Shown one piece after another: positions 9,858-20,215 of a stretch of DNA of 64,000 nucleotides. Positions within the stretch are counted from its first letter, which is position 1; every line of letters starts with the position of its first letter. This DNA comes from Chlorops oryzae (taxonomy: Eukaryota > Arthropoda > Insecta > Diptera > Chloropidae). Location of the stretch: NCBI GenBank assembly GCA_020466095.1, contig CM035808.1, positions 55,646,748 to 55,710,747 of the forward strand, read 5' to 3'. The position numbers and the translations under genes are program-made. The notes below the pieces were generated by a model. That model had not been told where the DNA came from and searched no databases. It saw only the letters and a list, made by a program, of their open reading frames with translations.

Positions 9858-11517
9858 CGTTAGCTTCGGATAGAAAGGGCGTAACTCATTTTTTTTTTAA
9901 AACGAGATTTTTGCATTTTCTGATGGTCGACTCTCAAATACACCCCCTCCAAAAAACTTGACGACCTTTGATTGAAAATACCGAAGTTATAGTTACTTTT
10001 AAAAAAGCCCGAACTCATAGCGAACAATTTTGCGAAAGAAAAAAGCCCTAACTCAAAAAGACGTTCATCTACGCCAGTGATGGCGAGACCTATAAATTAA
10101 CATTCATAACTGTGCGTGTGCATTAGGGTGATGACTTTTTTTGAAACTCTTTTCCTGTATCATAGTACGATGAACTTTTATTAAAGACTTCATAAAATAC
10201 TAATTTTAAGGTTATTTGGTAAAAAAAATGTCACGCATCAAGTCATTTGAAAATTTTAATTTTTGTTTTTCTTCCAAATTTTTGATGTTACTGTAAGCAG
10301 AGTCGCTCCTAGAGGGGTCAAATGTAAGACCAACTACCATTATTTTTTTATTCCCAACAATTTATCCAAACATACCTTCCCCCTATCTCCACTCCTTAAG
10401 GGGGCTCCCATACAAAAGTAATTTTTTTTTATGAATTTTTCCCCACTGTGCTAACTAGCCCCAGAGTGCCCCTAGTCCCCTCCTTAGGGGGTCACCCATA
10501 CAAAATTACCTTAATTTTATCACAATTTCAGACAAAATGCCTGTCACTACAGTCAAACCCCTCCTAGGGGGCTGATATATATGACCGACCCCCATTATTT
10601 TTTTACCCCAAGTATTTTCTTTAAACATACCTACCCTCTATCTCCCTTCCTTAGGGGGGTCCCCATACAAAAATAGGCTTAAATTAAAGAAAAATGCCTC
10701 ACGAACTTCAATCTATAATATAGATGCCGTAGGAACAAGAACGAGCATGTTCATTATGTATATTTGAAAAATTTACACAAGTACCTTTTAAACGAGCCTA
10801 ATATGAAGAATATTGGATTCGTTTTTGGTATGTTTTAATAATATGTTATAATTATTACTTTTTTTTAAAACTGAATTTTGGGTTCCATCCCCTAACTGGC
10901 CAAATAATGACCCTAGTAGAAAAAAAATAAATTTTCTACTCAAATGCCGCAAACCTCAATCTATGACGAGTTTTTTGACACTATAACCATTAATATCGAT
11001 TAGTGTTTTCTATTCATAAAATTAATTCAAAGCAAATATTTTTTGGAACGCATTATTCACTGTTTTCACGTTCCTTTCTTAAGTCTTTGCATGTCTCTCT
11101 TGGTCTGTATGCATGCAAGGACTCAAGACACGAACGTGAAAACAGTGAATAATGCGTTTCAAAAAATATTTGTTTTGAATTTATTTTATCAATAGAAACC
11201 ACTAACCGATATTATTGGTTATAGTATAGTGCTGGATCGCATCTTATAATTTTATTTATATTTTAAACTTTGCGTACAAAGACCTAACTCACGTGTTTTG
11301 AACGAAAATTGATATCAAAAAGCCCTAACTCAGAAAACTGCTCGAAACACAGAAAAAATAAAAATTCAAGCCTAAAACAAATTTCGTGCGTAGTATTTAA
11401 TTGACTTTGCGTTTAAACTTTTTTTAAATATCTAACCTTTGCGATTTTATGAAGTTTTTTCCTTCTCCTGTAAAGTAGCAAAATAATGAGTTACGCCCTT
11501 TCTATCCGAAGCTATCG
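9858..11517. mobile_element. Unclassified 1.66-kb TIR element without coding capacity
   Basis: The insertion is bounded by inverted repeats of about 33 bp: left end CGTTAGCTTCGGATAGAAAG, right end its complement with one mismatch. The paralog at about 62950-62985 shows the uninterrupted sequence, which implies a 4-bp duplication, ATAT, though the A+T repeat makes the exact length uncertain. The interior is A+T-rich with no ORF of note; it has repeated blocks about gene-free C-runs (10300-10680) and a large hairpin at 10980-11225. Superfamily unknown. Confidence 0.8.
10980..11225. repeat. Near-perfect hairpin, 114-bp arms with 18-nt loop
   Basis: Bases 10980-11093 pair with 11112-11225 with few mismatches, leaving an 18-nt loop. 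The whole hairpin lies inside the 1.66-kb TIR element. It may be a separate foldback MITE. Its RNA would form a long double strand. Confidence 0.85.
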
Positions 11518-11979
11518 ATATATTTTGACTTAAATCAAAAAATGTGGCAGCACATTTTCGAATATCGAATTCTCTAAGACCGGTTTAATTTGACTTCGTA
11601 ACTACCAATTTTACTTCGAAAGATTAAGATTTAGCCTAAGCCTTAACTTTTTGGTAACTACCACCTTTAGGGTCGTAGTCTCCATGCCGGTTTAAACTTT
11701 TTGAAAGTTTAAACTTTCAAACGATAGTCTTCATGGCAGTTGAAATCTGGTTTATGACTGCTGCCAGGCAGTCATAAGATTTTGAAGCAAGTGTTCGAAA
11801 TTTCGAACGTAGACAGATGTGTTTGTTTTTATTAAACAAAAAATCTTGAAAACGTAAAAAATTTTCCTACACAAAGGTAAAAATAAAAGCGAAATGAATC
11901 CTTCAAACATTGACGGTAAGTTTACCAAACACAAAAAGATACAATAAAAACAATTAAATTAAATGTAGCTGTTTTAAAA

Positions 11980-13240
11980 ATGAATGGATTTGATGAACTT
12001 GACACTAGCAGTTCCTCCAGTGAAGAATTCAGCGAAGATGAGTTGCTGGAGCTTATGGACACTATTGATCGTCGAAAATCAGCAAAACGCAGCAGGATTC
12101 GTTATGAATATCATGATTTGAATTAGAGAGAATTCGAAGCTAGGTTCCGGCTTCCAAGAGAGATGGTGGACGAGTTGGTCGAAAAGATTAGAAGTCAAAT
12201 TGAACTCCCACAATATCGCAACAATCCGATTTTACCAAAGCTACAAGTGTTGATTGCATTGCGTTTTCACGCGACTGGAACCTTTCAATGCGTTCTGGGT
12301 GATTTGTTTGGAGTTTCCCAAAAATCGGTTTCCAGAATAATTCAAAAAGTTTCGAACGCCATTGCCAGTTTAGCAGCGCAAGATTTGAAATTTCCATCAA
12401 CATCTCAAGAACGAGCAGCGGTGAATCACGAGTTTTTTAAAATTGCTAATATGCCTTTAGTTATTGGTGTCATTGATGGTAAGATAATAGATAAATTGTT
12501 AAACGCTTTCATGGTACTATATCTGCAATATCAAGGAACATATATCGATAGAAAATCCTGGAGGATCAAACGCTGAAACTTTCCGTAATCGCAAAGGGTT
12601 CTTCTCTATCAACACGCAAGTTGTTGTAGATGCATCAATGAAAATAGTTGATATTGTTGCAAGGCAAGACTATTTCTGGAAATGGACAACTACATACTGA
12701 TTACATACATATTGGACTTTTAGGTGGTCTGGAAGTAATCACGACCAAAGTATTTTTAATTTTTCTCAACTAAAAATTCGAATGGAGGAAAAAGAGTTTG
12801 TAGAAAATGTGCTTTTGGGTGACGCTGGTTACAACTGCAAAAGTTATTTACTTACACCTTTATCGAATCCACTTACTGTTGCCGAAAAAGCTTACTAAAA
12901 GGCTTTTGTAAAGACGCGTTTAATTGTTGAGCGAACTATTGGTGTGTGGAAAAAACGCTTTCCTGCTATTGGGTCAAGTAATACCAATATCCTTACTTTT
13001 TTAAGTTTACATATTTTACCTAACTTAAAATCTATTGCAGAGTTGCATTGTGACCACCGCACCTTTGTTGTTGTTATTGTAGCGACAAGTGTTTTACACA
13101 ACTGGCCTCGAGATCGCCCCGTGCCTCCAGTCGATGAGACATTGACCATCCCGTATCCCGAGCCTGATCCAGTTACTAGTAATGGGTCCTCAGATTTTAC
13201 GAAAAGAAATCAAATAATCCAAAACTTTTTTCAAAATTAA
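11980..13240 (+). pseudogene. PIF/Harbinger DDE transposase (HARBI1-like), broken
   Basis: The ATG at 11980 opens an acidic leader that hits TAG at 12124; the frame then continues through FRLPREMVDELVEKI, the helix-turn-helix (LIALRFHATGTFQCVLGDLF, GVSQKSVSRIIQKV) and the first catalytic block VIGVIDG. A short intron (about 12479-12535, GTAAGA...CAAG) and a one-base deletion follow, then NPGGSNAETFRNRKGFFSIN. A second intron (about 12663-12723) precedes SGSNHDQSIFNF. The second catalytic Asp is in LLGDAGYNC and the Glu in LIVERTIGVWKKRFP. A further stop lies before KAFVKTRL. All three catalytic acids survive, but two stops and a frameshift kill the gene. The first stop is shared with the copy at 62400, so it predates the duplication. 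Confidence 0.87.
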
Positions 13241-13550
13241 CATCACATTTTATACACAATAAAAAGATAAAAACAAAATGCAAACGTTACTTCTTTCATA
13301 CGCCATTACGCTTTCAGTTTGAAATATTATTAAAGCGATTGTGTTTTTTTCAAATCGCGGGATACTGGAAGGACACGCATGAGAGTGACGGAGACGAATG
13401 ACATTGCATCTCCGCCACTCTCATCTGTTTCCATCGAGTCTCTCGCGTTTTGTGTTCATGTTTCAACCGGGACAATGCACTTATGTACATCGACTAGTAA
13501 ACTCAAACGAGGATTGCATACTGTCTGCATAGAAAACAGGACAAACCGAT

Positions 13551-14263
13551 TTATTGGGATGTATTGTTTTCTCCAAATGCTTTAAAAATTTCCAATTTTG
13601 CTTTGTATACTTCGGTTTTCACTTTGCTCTTTTCAATATCTGCAGTGAATTTCAGCTTTTTCATTTCGACGACTTCCTTGAAAAGTGCCTGTCTTTCTTC
13701 CTCTAATCGATTTGGCTGCCTTGGACGTTTTCGACGACCCACATTTGTTTCGGTAGTGGATGGTTGCGTTTCAGAAGACTCCTATAAATAATGTAACATT
13801 TAATTAATATCTACATAGAAACTTGTCTTCGATTTCTTTTAACTTACCAGAGTTTCATGTGTGTGTACATCGTCGACCACTGTAAACAGGTCATGACTGC
13901 TGTCGAATGGATTTTCCACCGATTGTGTTTGCTCCAGAACAATAGACATAAGTGGATCATTTTAATCAAGGCGTGACTCTTGCCTACCACTACCAGTCCG
14001 AAAACTTGATGCCCTATTGGCAGCTATACTTTTTTTATGTCCGATTTTGCGTTTTTGTAAAACGCTTTAATTTGAACAACTGTTCTTGCTACGCCACTGG
14101 AACAGTTTAATTGCTCCGCAATGCTCTTCCACCAATTTTCTTTTTCGCCCATCGAACAGCTATCAGTTTTCTTGTTTTCAATTATCTCCTTATGATTCAA
14201 AATTATTGAAATCATCTTCTCCTTATCTTCTTTCGAAAAATTTTTCGTTTTCAGATCCGACAT
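13551..14263 (-). CDS. Harbinger partner protein, Myb/SANT-like DNA-binding
   Basis: In PIF/Harbinger elements a second Myb/SANT-like protein binds the ends and helps bring transposase to the nucleus. The first exon starts at 14263 (MSDLKTKNFSKED) and shows the tryptophan-rich trihelix pattern NWWKSIAEQLNCSSGVARTV followed by QIKAFYKNAKSDIKK. The frame has a stop near 14022, then resumes with a segment around MSIVLEQTQSVENPF (13880-13950), a short intron near 13783-13848, and a last exon (from about 13783) with a basic motif GRRKRPRQPNRLEEERQ and a coiled-coil tail ending NNTSQ at 13551. At least one stop separates the halves, so it may be non-functional. The exon 2/3 part is repeated at 60626-60987, where 30 or so bases of the tail are deleted. 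Confidence 0.72.
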
Positions 14264-15499
14264 TGTAAAATATTTACATTTTCTTCTTCTTCTCTTCTTG
14301 TTATTTCGAAAATTTCATTCCCTGTAACCATATGATTACTCTTTTTGTTCTGAAATATGGCAGCACAAATTAGGTTTTCGAAATGCGAAAATCTTGGCTA
14401 AACAGGCCCGAAGACTACTACAATGAGTTTGAAAGTTTAAGCTTTCAAAGAGTTTAAACCGGCATGGAGACTACGACCCTTAATCTTTAGAAATAATCGG
14501 CCTGATTTAGGTTTTCGCTTCGATAGTCGTCGACAACGATGCGTGCCTGTCACTGTCGTCGTCGTTTCGCTTCAAAAAAGCAATTACGGTGAAGTTTGTT
14601 ATCGACGGCGACGGTTATTAAAAAAATACAGCAAAACCGTTTAGTAAATGTCAAAAAAATGTTTTTATTTTGAATTTAGTACAAAAAAAAAACCCGATAC
14701 GTTTGCGTTTAATTTAAATTAATTTAATCATGAATAACGCATTAAATGTCTTGTTAGTGCTTGACTCAAGCATTGATGAAGACGAAAACGGATTGGAGGA
14801 TTACGCAGGCCGAAGACAAAAATATTTGCATTGCCTAACTGCAAGTAAGCTTTTTCTTTAAGAAAAACAAACAAATATATATTTATGCCCATGTTTTTTA
14901 AATTTTCTTACGCATGCATTTAGTTTTTTTATTATATTTTTTTCTTTTTATTTTCTAATTTCAACTCATCGGAAACAATAGGTATATCAGCAATGACAAT
15001 TTATCTTTTAAAGCTAGCTCTAGCAGTGGCGTTGGTTTTAACCCAAGTTCCAATGTAGCGTATGAGTATGAAATTTTATTGCTTTTAAATTCCTTACATC
15101 CAAAAATTTATTGAGCTTAAAGATTGCAGGAAGGTGGAAGGATTTTCAAAGCATGTAGCCTACCTTCTCAAGAGTTTGTAAATTTTATCAAGCCATTCCG
15201 GGCAACTTTAAAGTTAATTTATTAAATATATATTTCATTGAGGTACATTCCCTTACTAACGAAAATTTTAATGGTCGTATTCTTTCGACGGTTGCATACT
15301 TTAGCTAATAACAAAACTTAACTTCCGAATTCACTGTTAATTAACTAGGGAAACGATAATTCAAATTTTAATCTTACATAGCACGGCTTATGGTGCCAAC
15401 AGTTATATGAAACAAAAATATAAACTTGATTTCCTTTAAGATAGGGAGTGCAAATGGCTCCGAGGTCAGTAAGGGCATAGATATATCTATATGTATATA

Positions 15500-16786
15500 T
15501 TAGGTGTAGTAAAAATAAATCCATTATTTTTGCATTAAATTGAGGGCTTTATTTAAGATAGTTAGAATGACCCGATTTAGGTCAAATATGCGCCGTTTTG
15601 TTCGATAACTTGTTGCCATTTTAAAGGTAATTTCATTATGCCTCTCTCATAGAAGCCCTCGTTCCTATTAGCAAAAAATTGAGACAGTCGAATTTCAGAA
15701 GCCTCTCTTGAAGCGAATGTTTCACCAGCAAAATTGTTCGCCATGGACAGGAACAGATGGTAATCACTTAGTGCCAGGTCCGGACTATAAGGTGGATGCA
15801 GAAGAACCTCCCAACCAAACTCCCGGAGCTTCTGGCGAGTCACTATCGATGTGTGTGGCCTGGCGTTGTCCTGATGGAACACAATTCCTCTCCTATTGGC
15901 CAAAGCTGGCCGCTTATGGGCGATTGCTTCCTTCAGACGGTCCAATTGTTGACAGTAGAGTTCCGAGTTAAGAGTTTTGCCGTATGGGAGCAGCTCATAG
16001 TAGATAATTCCCTGCCAATCCCACCAAACACACAGCAAAACCTTCCTGGCCGTTAATCCTGGCTTGGCCACCGTTTCCGCCGGTTCACCGTGTTTCGACC
16101 ACGACCGTTTTCGCTTGACGTTGTCGTAAGTGACCCACTTTTCATCACCAGTCACCAACCGCTTCAGAAATGGGTCGATTTTGTTGCGGTTCAGCAGCGA
16201 TTCGCAGATGGAAATTCGGTCTATGAGGTTTTCTTGCGTTAACTCGTGTGGCACCCATACATCGAGCTTCTTTGTGTATCCAGCCTTATTCAAATGGTTC
16301 CAAACGGTTTTTTGTGCAATCTTTAGCTCTTTTGCAATCGAAACAGTGCTAACATGACGGTCGGACTCGATAATTTCCATGATTTTATCGACATTTTCGA
16401 CAATTGGCCTTCCAGTGCGTGGTGCATCCTTGACATCGAAGTTACCGGAACGGAATCGACGAAACCAAAATTGCACATGATTGGCTGTTACAGTATCAGG
16501 TCCATAAACGCTATTCACATTTTCAGCCGCCTGGCTTGCGTTTTCTTCCTTATCGAAGAAAAACTGTAAAATGTAGCGAATTTTCTCTTTGCTGATGTCC
16601 ATCTTTGACAAGCTCTCAAACAAAACTGAATCAATCAATCAAAAAAGTGTCAAAAAAGTTTTTTTAGTAGGAACTGTCATCTTTCTAATGCCCCCTAGCG
16701 GAACACGATCGGACTTATACAACGCGAGATGCAGATAAATAACGCCATCTATTGGAAAAATAATGGATTTCTTTTTACTACCCTAA
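15500..16786 (-). mobile_element. Mariner element, full length (1,287 bp)
   Basis: Inverted ends of about 30 bp start TTAGGTGTAGTAAAAATAAA at the left and TTAGGGTAGTAAAAAGAAAT (complement) at the right. The TA target duplication is at 15498-15499 and 16787-16788. The 1,287-bp length is standard for mariners. It lies in the intron of the Harbinger-2 transposase. Confidence 0.9.
15577..16602 (-). CDS. Mariner transposase, uninterrupted, 341 residues
   Basis: A cut-and-paste transposase for TA targets. The frame is open from 16638, but the methionine at 16602 (MDISKEKIRYIL) gives the usual mariner length of 341 residues and is preferred. Visible parts: N-terminal paired-like helix-turn-helix (HVQFWFRRFRSGNFDVKD, then TVSIAKELKIAQKTVWNHL), the WVPHEL linker, first catalytic Asp in VTGDEKWVTYDN, second in FHQDNARPHTS, and third in YSPDLALSDYHLF. 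This is the mariner D34D layout. ALSD replaces the very common APSD just before the third Asp, a change of unknown effect. No stop or frameshift is seen. The Mos1-like ends suggest a mauritiana-related subfamily, but this is not certain. Confidence 0.92.
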   Translation of the reverse strand: MDISKEKIRYILQFFFDKEENASQAAENVNSVYGPDTVTANHVQFWFRRFRSGNFDVKDAPRTGRPIVENVDKIMEIIESDRHVSTVSIAKELKIAQKTVWNHLNKAGYTKKLDVWVPHELTQENLIDRISICESLLNRNKIDPFLKRLVTGDEKWVTYDNVKRKRSWSKHGEPAETVAKPGLTARKVLLCVWWDWQGIIYYELLPYGKTLNSELYCQQLDRLKEAIAHKRPALANRRGIVFHQDNARPHTSIVTRQKLREFGWEVLLHPPYSPDLALSDYHLFLSMANNFAGETFASREASEIRLSQFFANRNEGFYERGIMKLPLKWQQVIEQNGAYLT

Positions 16787-16788
16787 TA

Positions 16789-18125
16789 TGTGTACCATGC
16801 ATTGGAAAAAAAATATAGGCATTGTAGTACATACGTTAACTCGATGTATGACTCGTTTTAGTATATGGTCGTCGAATTCATTTGGCAAACGGCTACGTCA
16901 TCTTATATATTTACCACGTTGAGGAAGACTTTTCGAGAAGTGCGCACTTGTCGACCTTAACCTTGCAAAGAAAATTTGTTAGTGGAGTATTCATCTCACC
17001 AAACAAGCGGGTAAGAAAACAATAAGGAATTAATACCCTTTTACCAATGCATTAAATTTTACAATTAAATCTTACGACTCCCGTAATATCCAATCCCCTT
17101 TAGCTATAAGTACCCTCTTCCAATTTGATCCACATGGTCATTTCTTACGTGGTATGTCATGCGCCAATACCGCACACTATTTGCCCTTTTTCTTCGCAGA
17201 CGCTCGGTGGCTGCTGGTATATGCCTTTCTTCACAATAGGAGAATTGTAGGTTAGGTTGCTTGAATTCAGCTGGAATCTAGGCGACAATACAGCACACGC
17301 ACTGTGGATTTTCTTCGGAATGGAATAATGGCAAGTTTTAGTGGTTTGAAGCAAGCTAGCAGCCCTGCGCCGCTACGGCAATTGCACTGGGGTTTTTCTT
17401 CTGGATAAGGGAGTTGAAGGTTATGTTGCGTGCAGCATGCCGCGCTAATCCCGCAAGACCGTGTGGTTTTCCAGAGTCGAGCACTCAGCTAGCCTCTAGC
17501 TCTTCAAAGGGTAGGTGGGATCAAAAAAAAATTAAACCTGAGTCTATCGTTTTGGCCAGAATATTTGCTGGCGACTGGGGAGTCCGATTAAGGAATAAAA
17601 CAAACTTTTCGAATTCTCTTTTCATTTTTCTCTCTCCGGCTTCGCCCTTTTCTTCGTGGCGGCGTTCTCGAACTCAAAAAATCGACTGACTTCTTGCTAT
17701 GTTCTTTTTTTCCCCCTTATGTTCACGGTTGCCACTTTCAAAAAAAAAAAAAAAGAGAACCGAAATGGCCGTTCAGAGAAGGAGCCAAATTGAATAAAAG
17801 GGCCAAGATGGGTTTAATCGAACAACACCCTTTTTGTGGTGAATGTTGGGTCTGCTTTCCTTAGAGCTCATTTTAAGCTATAAATTACTATTTTTCTCTG
17901 TTGGCTATGAAGGTATGTTACTCCTGATGAAGGAAAGATAAACGAGCCAAATAAATAGCGAAATTTGAAGCTAAGTTTGGCGCCAAACCCCAAGTGTAGC
18001 AACCGTACTCACATTCTGTACTGCGTGAGCGCAGTTCGATTCATAGGTTATACAGTGGGTTCGCGCAAAACGCTGACGAATTTTTGTTTTTTGTTGAAAA
18101 AAAAAAATCTATAACAATTTCTTAA
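16789..18125. other. Remainder of the Harbinger-2 intron, no gene recognised
   Basis: This stretch lies between the mariner and the second transposase block. It holds short open frames (for example 17414-17689) without recognisable motifs, and simple A-runs near 17735. No inverted repeats of note were seen. It is probably old transposon intron plus decayed sequence. Confidence 0.4.
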
Positions 18126-19312
18126 ATATTTCAGGCTTACCAGAGAGGCATTGGCTGAAATTTCTCAGATGTTATGCAAAACGAAACGGTCATCTGGTCT
18201 TAGACCTCATTTAAAATTGGTGACTGCCTTAAGATTCTTGGCCCATTGTTCTTACCAAATATGTGTTGGAAATGACTTCAACATTTAATTGGCACAATCA
18301 ACTGTCAGCAAAGTGTTGAAGGAAGTTCTCGATGCATGTGAGGAAAAACTTTGCCGTAGGTGCATTCGAACAACTATGACTTCATAAGAAAAAAATGAAG
18401 CAAAACAACATTTTTTTTTGGACTACGGTATACCAGGTGTGATAAGATGTGTAGAACATAAATATTATTTCACCTAAATGAAGTGATGCGAACATTTATT
18501 TCAATCGGAAAGGATTTTACAGCTTAAACGCTATTTTTGTGAGTACTTATTAGAATTTTTGCCATTGATACCTATAAAATGTTATTCATTTTGGTTTTTT
18601 TATTTTAGGTGTGTGATCATAAAATGAAAATTCGCTTCTTCGATGCCAGATACGCAGGATCTGCCCATGACTCGTTAATATGGAATATGAGCGATATAAA
18701 GAGGTTACTACAAGAACGATACGATTTAGGTTCGAAGGAGCGAAGCTCATGGTTGCTTGGTAAGAAGATACATTGAATATTTTTTAAATGCCGAAACATG
18801 ACTGCTTTATTGAAGGTGATGCTGGGTATCCCTTGCAGTCGTTTTTAATGACACCTCACAGCTGCAGTGCAGAAGGAAGTCTTGAACGCAAGTTTTATAC
18901 CCAACATGCGAAGGCGAGAAGTGTTGTGGAAAGAACACTTAAATCGGGATTTCGGTATTTATTGGGAGCCCGCGAGATGCACTACACTCCGAAAAAAGCT
19001 GCACAAATCGCAAATGTTTGCGTTGCTCTCCAAAACATATGCATTGGTGCTAAAACAGAGCCGGTTGAAGATATCGAAATCGTAGTAATGGAAGAGTAAA
19101 ACGACGACCAAGAAGGACAATTTCAGACTACAGTTTCCTCTGAAGCCATACAAATTAGAAACAGCATTAGAGACAATTTAATTTAGAATTTTGTTCAATA
19201 AAAGAAAAACAAAAAGTTTTTTTATTCACTTTTTAATGCATCCAACTAGGCTTCAATAAGTTTGAGCTTCCTCTTCTTTATTTTTTGCTCAAGCTGTTTA
19301 TCCTCTTCATCC

Positions 19313-20034
19313 TCATTTGCTTTTTTTCAACATTTCGTGACGCCCTTCTTCCATTTCGAACTGTTTGCGTTGGTATCGCACGCATTCTTTTATGCTGTCT
19401 CTAAAATCACGCAAGATATTACCGCTCTCCTCGTTATGTTGTTCTTGCTGCTTATTTTGCTCCTTTACCAAAAGAAGAATGCCTGCCCTTTTAGAGCACT
19501 TGGTAGCAGGCCCTTGCCTGGATGAGTGCGGGCGAGCTTTCACTTTGCTATCATTGTTTGAACCGTCTGTAACTTCGACGAGCTCGTTTTCAGCGCCAGC
19601 GTCGTGTGTTTCCATAGAATCTTTCGATGTGTTTTGTGTTCCATACGCAACACCCTCAGGGTCAAGCAATTTTTCGAATTGGAGCAAATTGGAAACTGCT
19701 TCCTCTAGCGGTGACAACGGCATTTGCTTAAATATTCTCCCTCCAGTGCTACTAAATTCGCGCTTATTGTGGATAATTTTTTATTTTATTTTGAATTTCA
19801 CATCCTTCCAAACCTGTGATGATTTTAGTCAAATTCATTAACCTAAACGTCTATTTTCTTGCAAAACTTAGTTTTTGCCAGCCAATGCTGTCCATTTAAT
19901 TTTGTGGAAATGACCTCCCAGTCCGCTTTCCAATTAGCTGGAATGCAACCCTTGGAAAATCTTTTAGCCAAATTTGAATTCTTTTCCAATTCAGCAACCA
20001 ACATTTCGAACTGCTGCGTAGTCGTTATTTTCAT
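19313..20034 (-). pseudogene. Harbinger-2 SANT/Myb-like partner protein
   Basis: Two minus-strand blocks face the transposase, as in Harbinger elements. The upstream block (20034-19843) reads TQQFEMLVAELEKNSNLAKR, then WKADWEVISTKLNG, a Myb/SANT-like tryptophan pattern. The downstream block (19723-19313) is acidic and then Lys/Glu-rich with a coiled-coil end, including the basic patch KARPHSSRQGPATKCSKR and ending KSK. The two blocks are in different frames, with an intron or frameshift between 19724 and 19842. No function beyond DNA binding is inferred. Confidence 0.55.
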
Positions 20035-20215
20035 TTTGCTTTCGTCTCCAAAAATAAAAGTGACTTATAACGGCAAAGGCGACTTGAATTCGACAGTTGT
20101 CTCGACAAGGAGAATATGTTTCAGTCGTCGATATCGATACACATCGACAATCATAATTCATAAAATGAAGCCTCGCCTCAATTTTGTGACGACGACGACA
20201 ACCGTAATCGGGTTG

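Larger units (their letters stand above)
9582..11666. mobile_element. PIF/Harbinger-type MITE, split by a later insertion
   Basis: The element starts GGGTGGTAGTAACC and ends with the complement, with the target triplet TTA on both sides (9579-9581 and 11667-11669). Without the 1.66-kb insertion at 9858-11517 it is about 425 bp; the paralog at 62816-63236 is the uninterrupted 421-bp form. Its ends resemble those of the neighbouring autonomous Harbinger (GGGTCGTAGTCTCC), suggesting a related transposase mobilised it. Confidence 0.82.
11670..14479. mobile_element. PIF/Harbinger DNA transposon, complete length (2,810 bp)
   Basis: Terminal inverted repeats begin GGGTCGTAGTCTCCATGCCG at the left and end with the complement at the right. 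The target triplet TTA flanks both ends (11667-11669 and 14480-14482), as is diagnostic for PIF/Harbinger. It carries the expected two genes in convergent orientation: a DDE transposase (plus) and a Myb/SANT-like partner (minus). It inserted exactly in the TTA duplication of the neighbouring MITE. A truncated inverted copy lies at 60626-62812. Confidence 0.92.
14730..19099 (+). pseudogene. Harbinger-2 transposase, degenerate and split
   Basis: Exon 1 (14730-14844) starts at an ATG and reads an acidic leader (MNNALNVLLVLDSSIDEDE) up to a donor GTAAGC. The intron now holds a mariner. The next coding block begins after a pyrimidine tract and CAG at about 18135 and reads LTREALAEISQML, PHLKLVTALRFLAH and QSTVSKVLKEVLD, with several stops. 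The first catalytic block is damaged: GIPGVIRCVEHKYY stands where GCVDGTHI is expected, so the Asp is gone. After another intron come KMKIRFFDARYAGSAHDSLIWN, the second Asp in GDAGYPLQSF and the Glu in ARSVVERTLKSGFRYL, ending at 19099. A dead transposase, older than Harbinger-1. Confidence 0.75.
14499..20215. mobile_element. Second, diverged PIF/Harbinger element with a mariner inside
   Basis: Degenerate inverted ends (left near 14499, CCTGATTTAGGTTTTCG; right near 20214, complement CCCGATTACGGTTGTCG) enclose transposase exons on the plus strand (14730-14844, 18126-19099) and a SANT-like gene on the minus strand (19313-20034). The target duplication is not certain. It abuts the first Harbinger at 14479. 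About 1.3 kb of its length is the mariner at 15500-16786. Confidence 0.65.
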
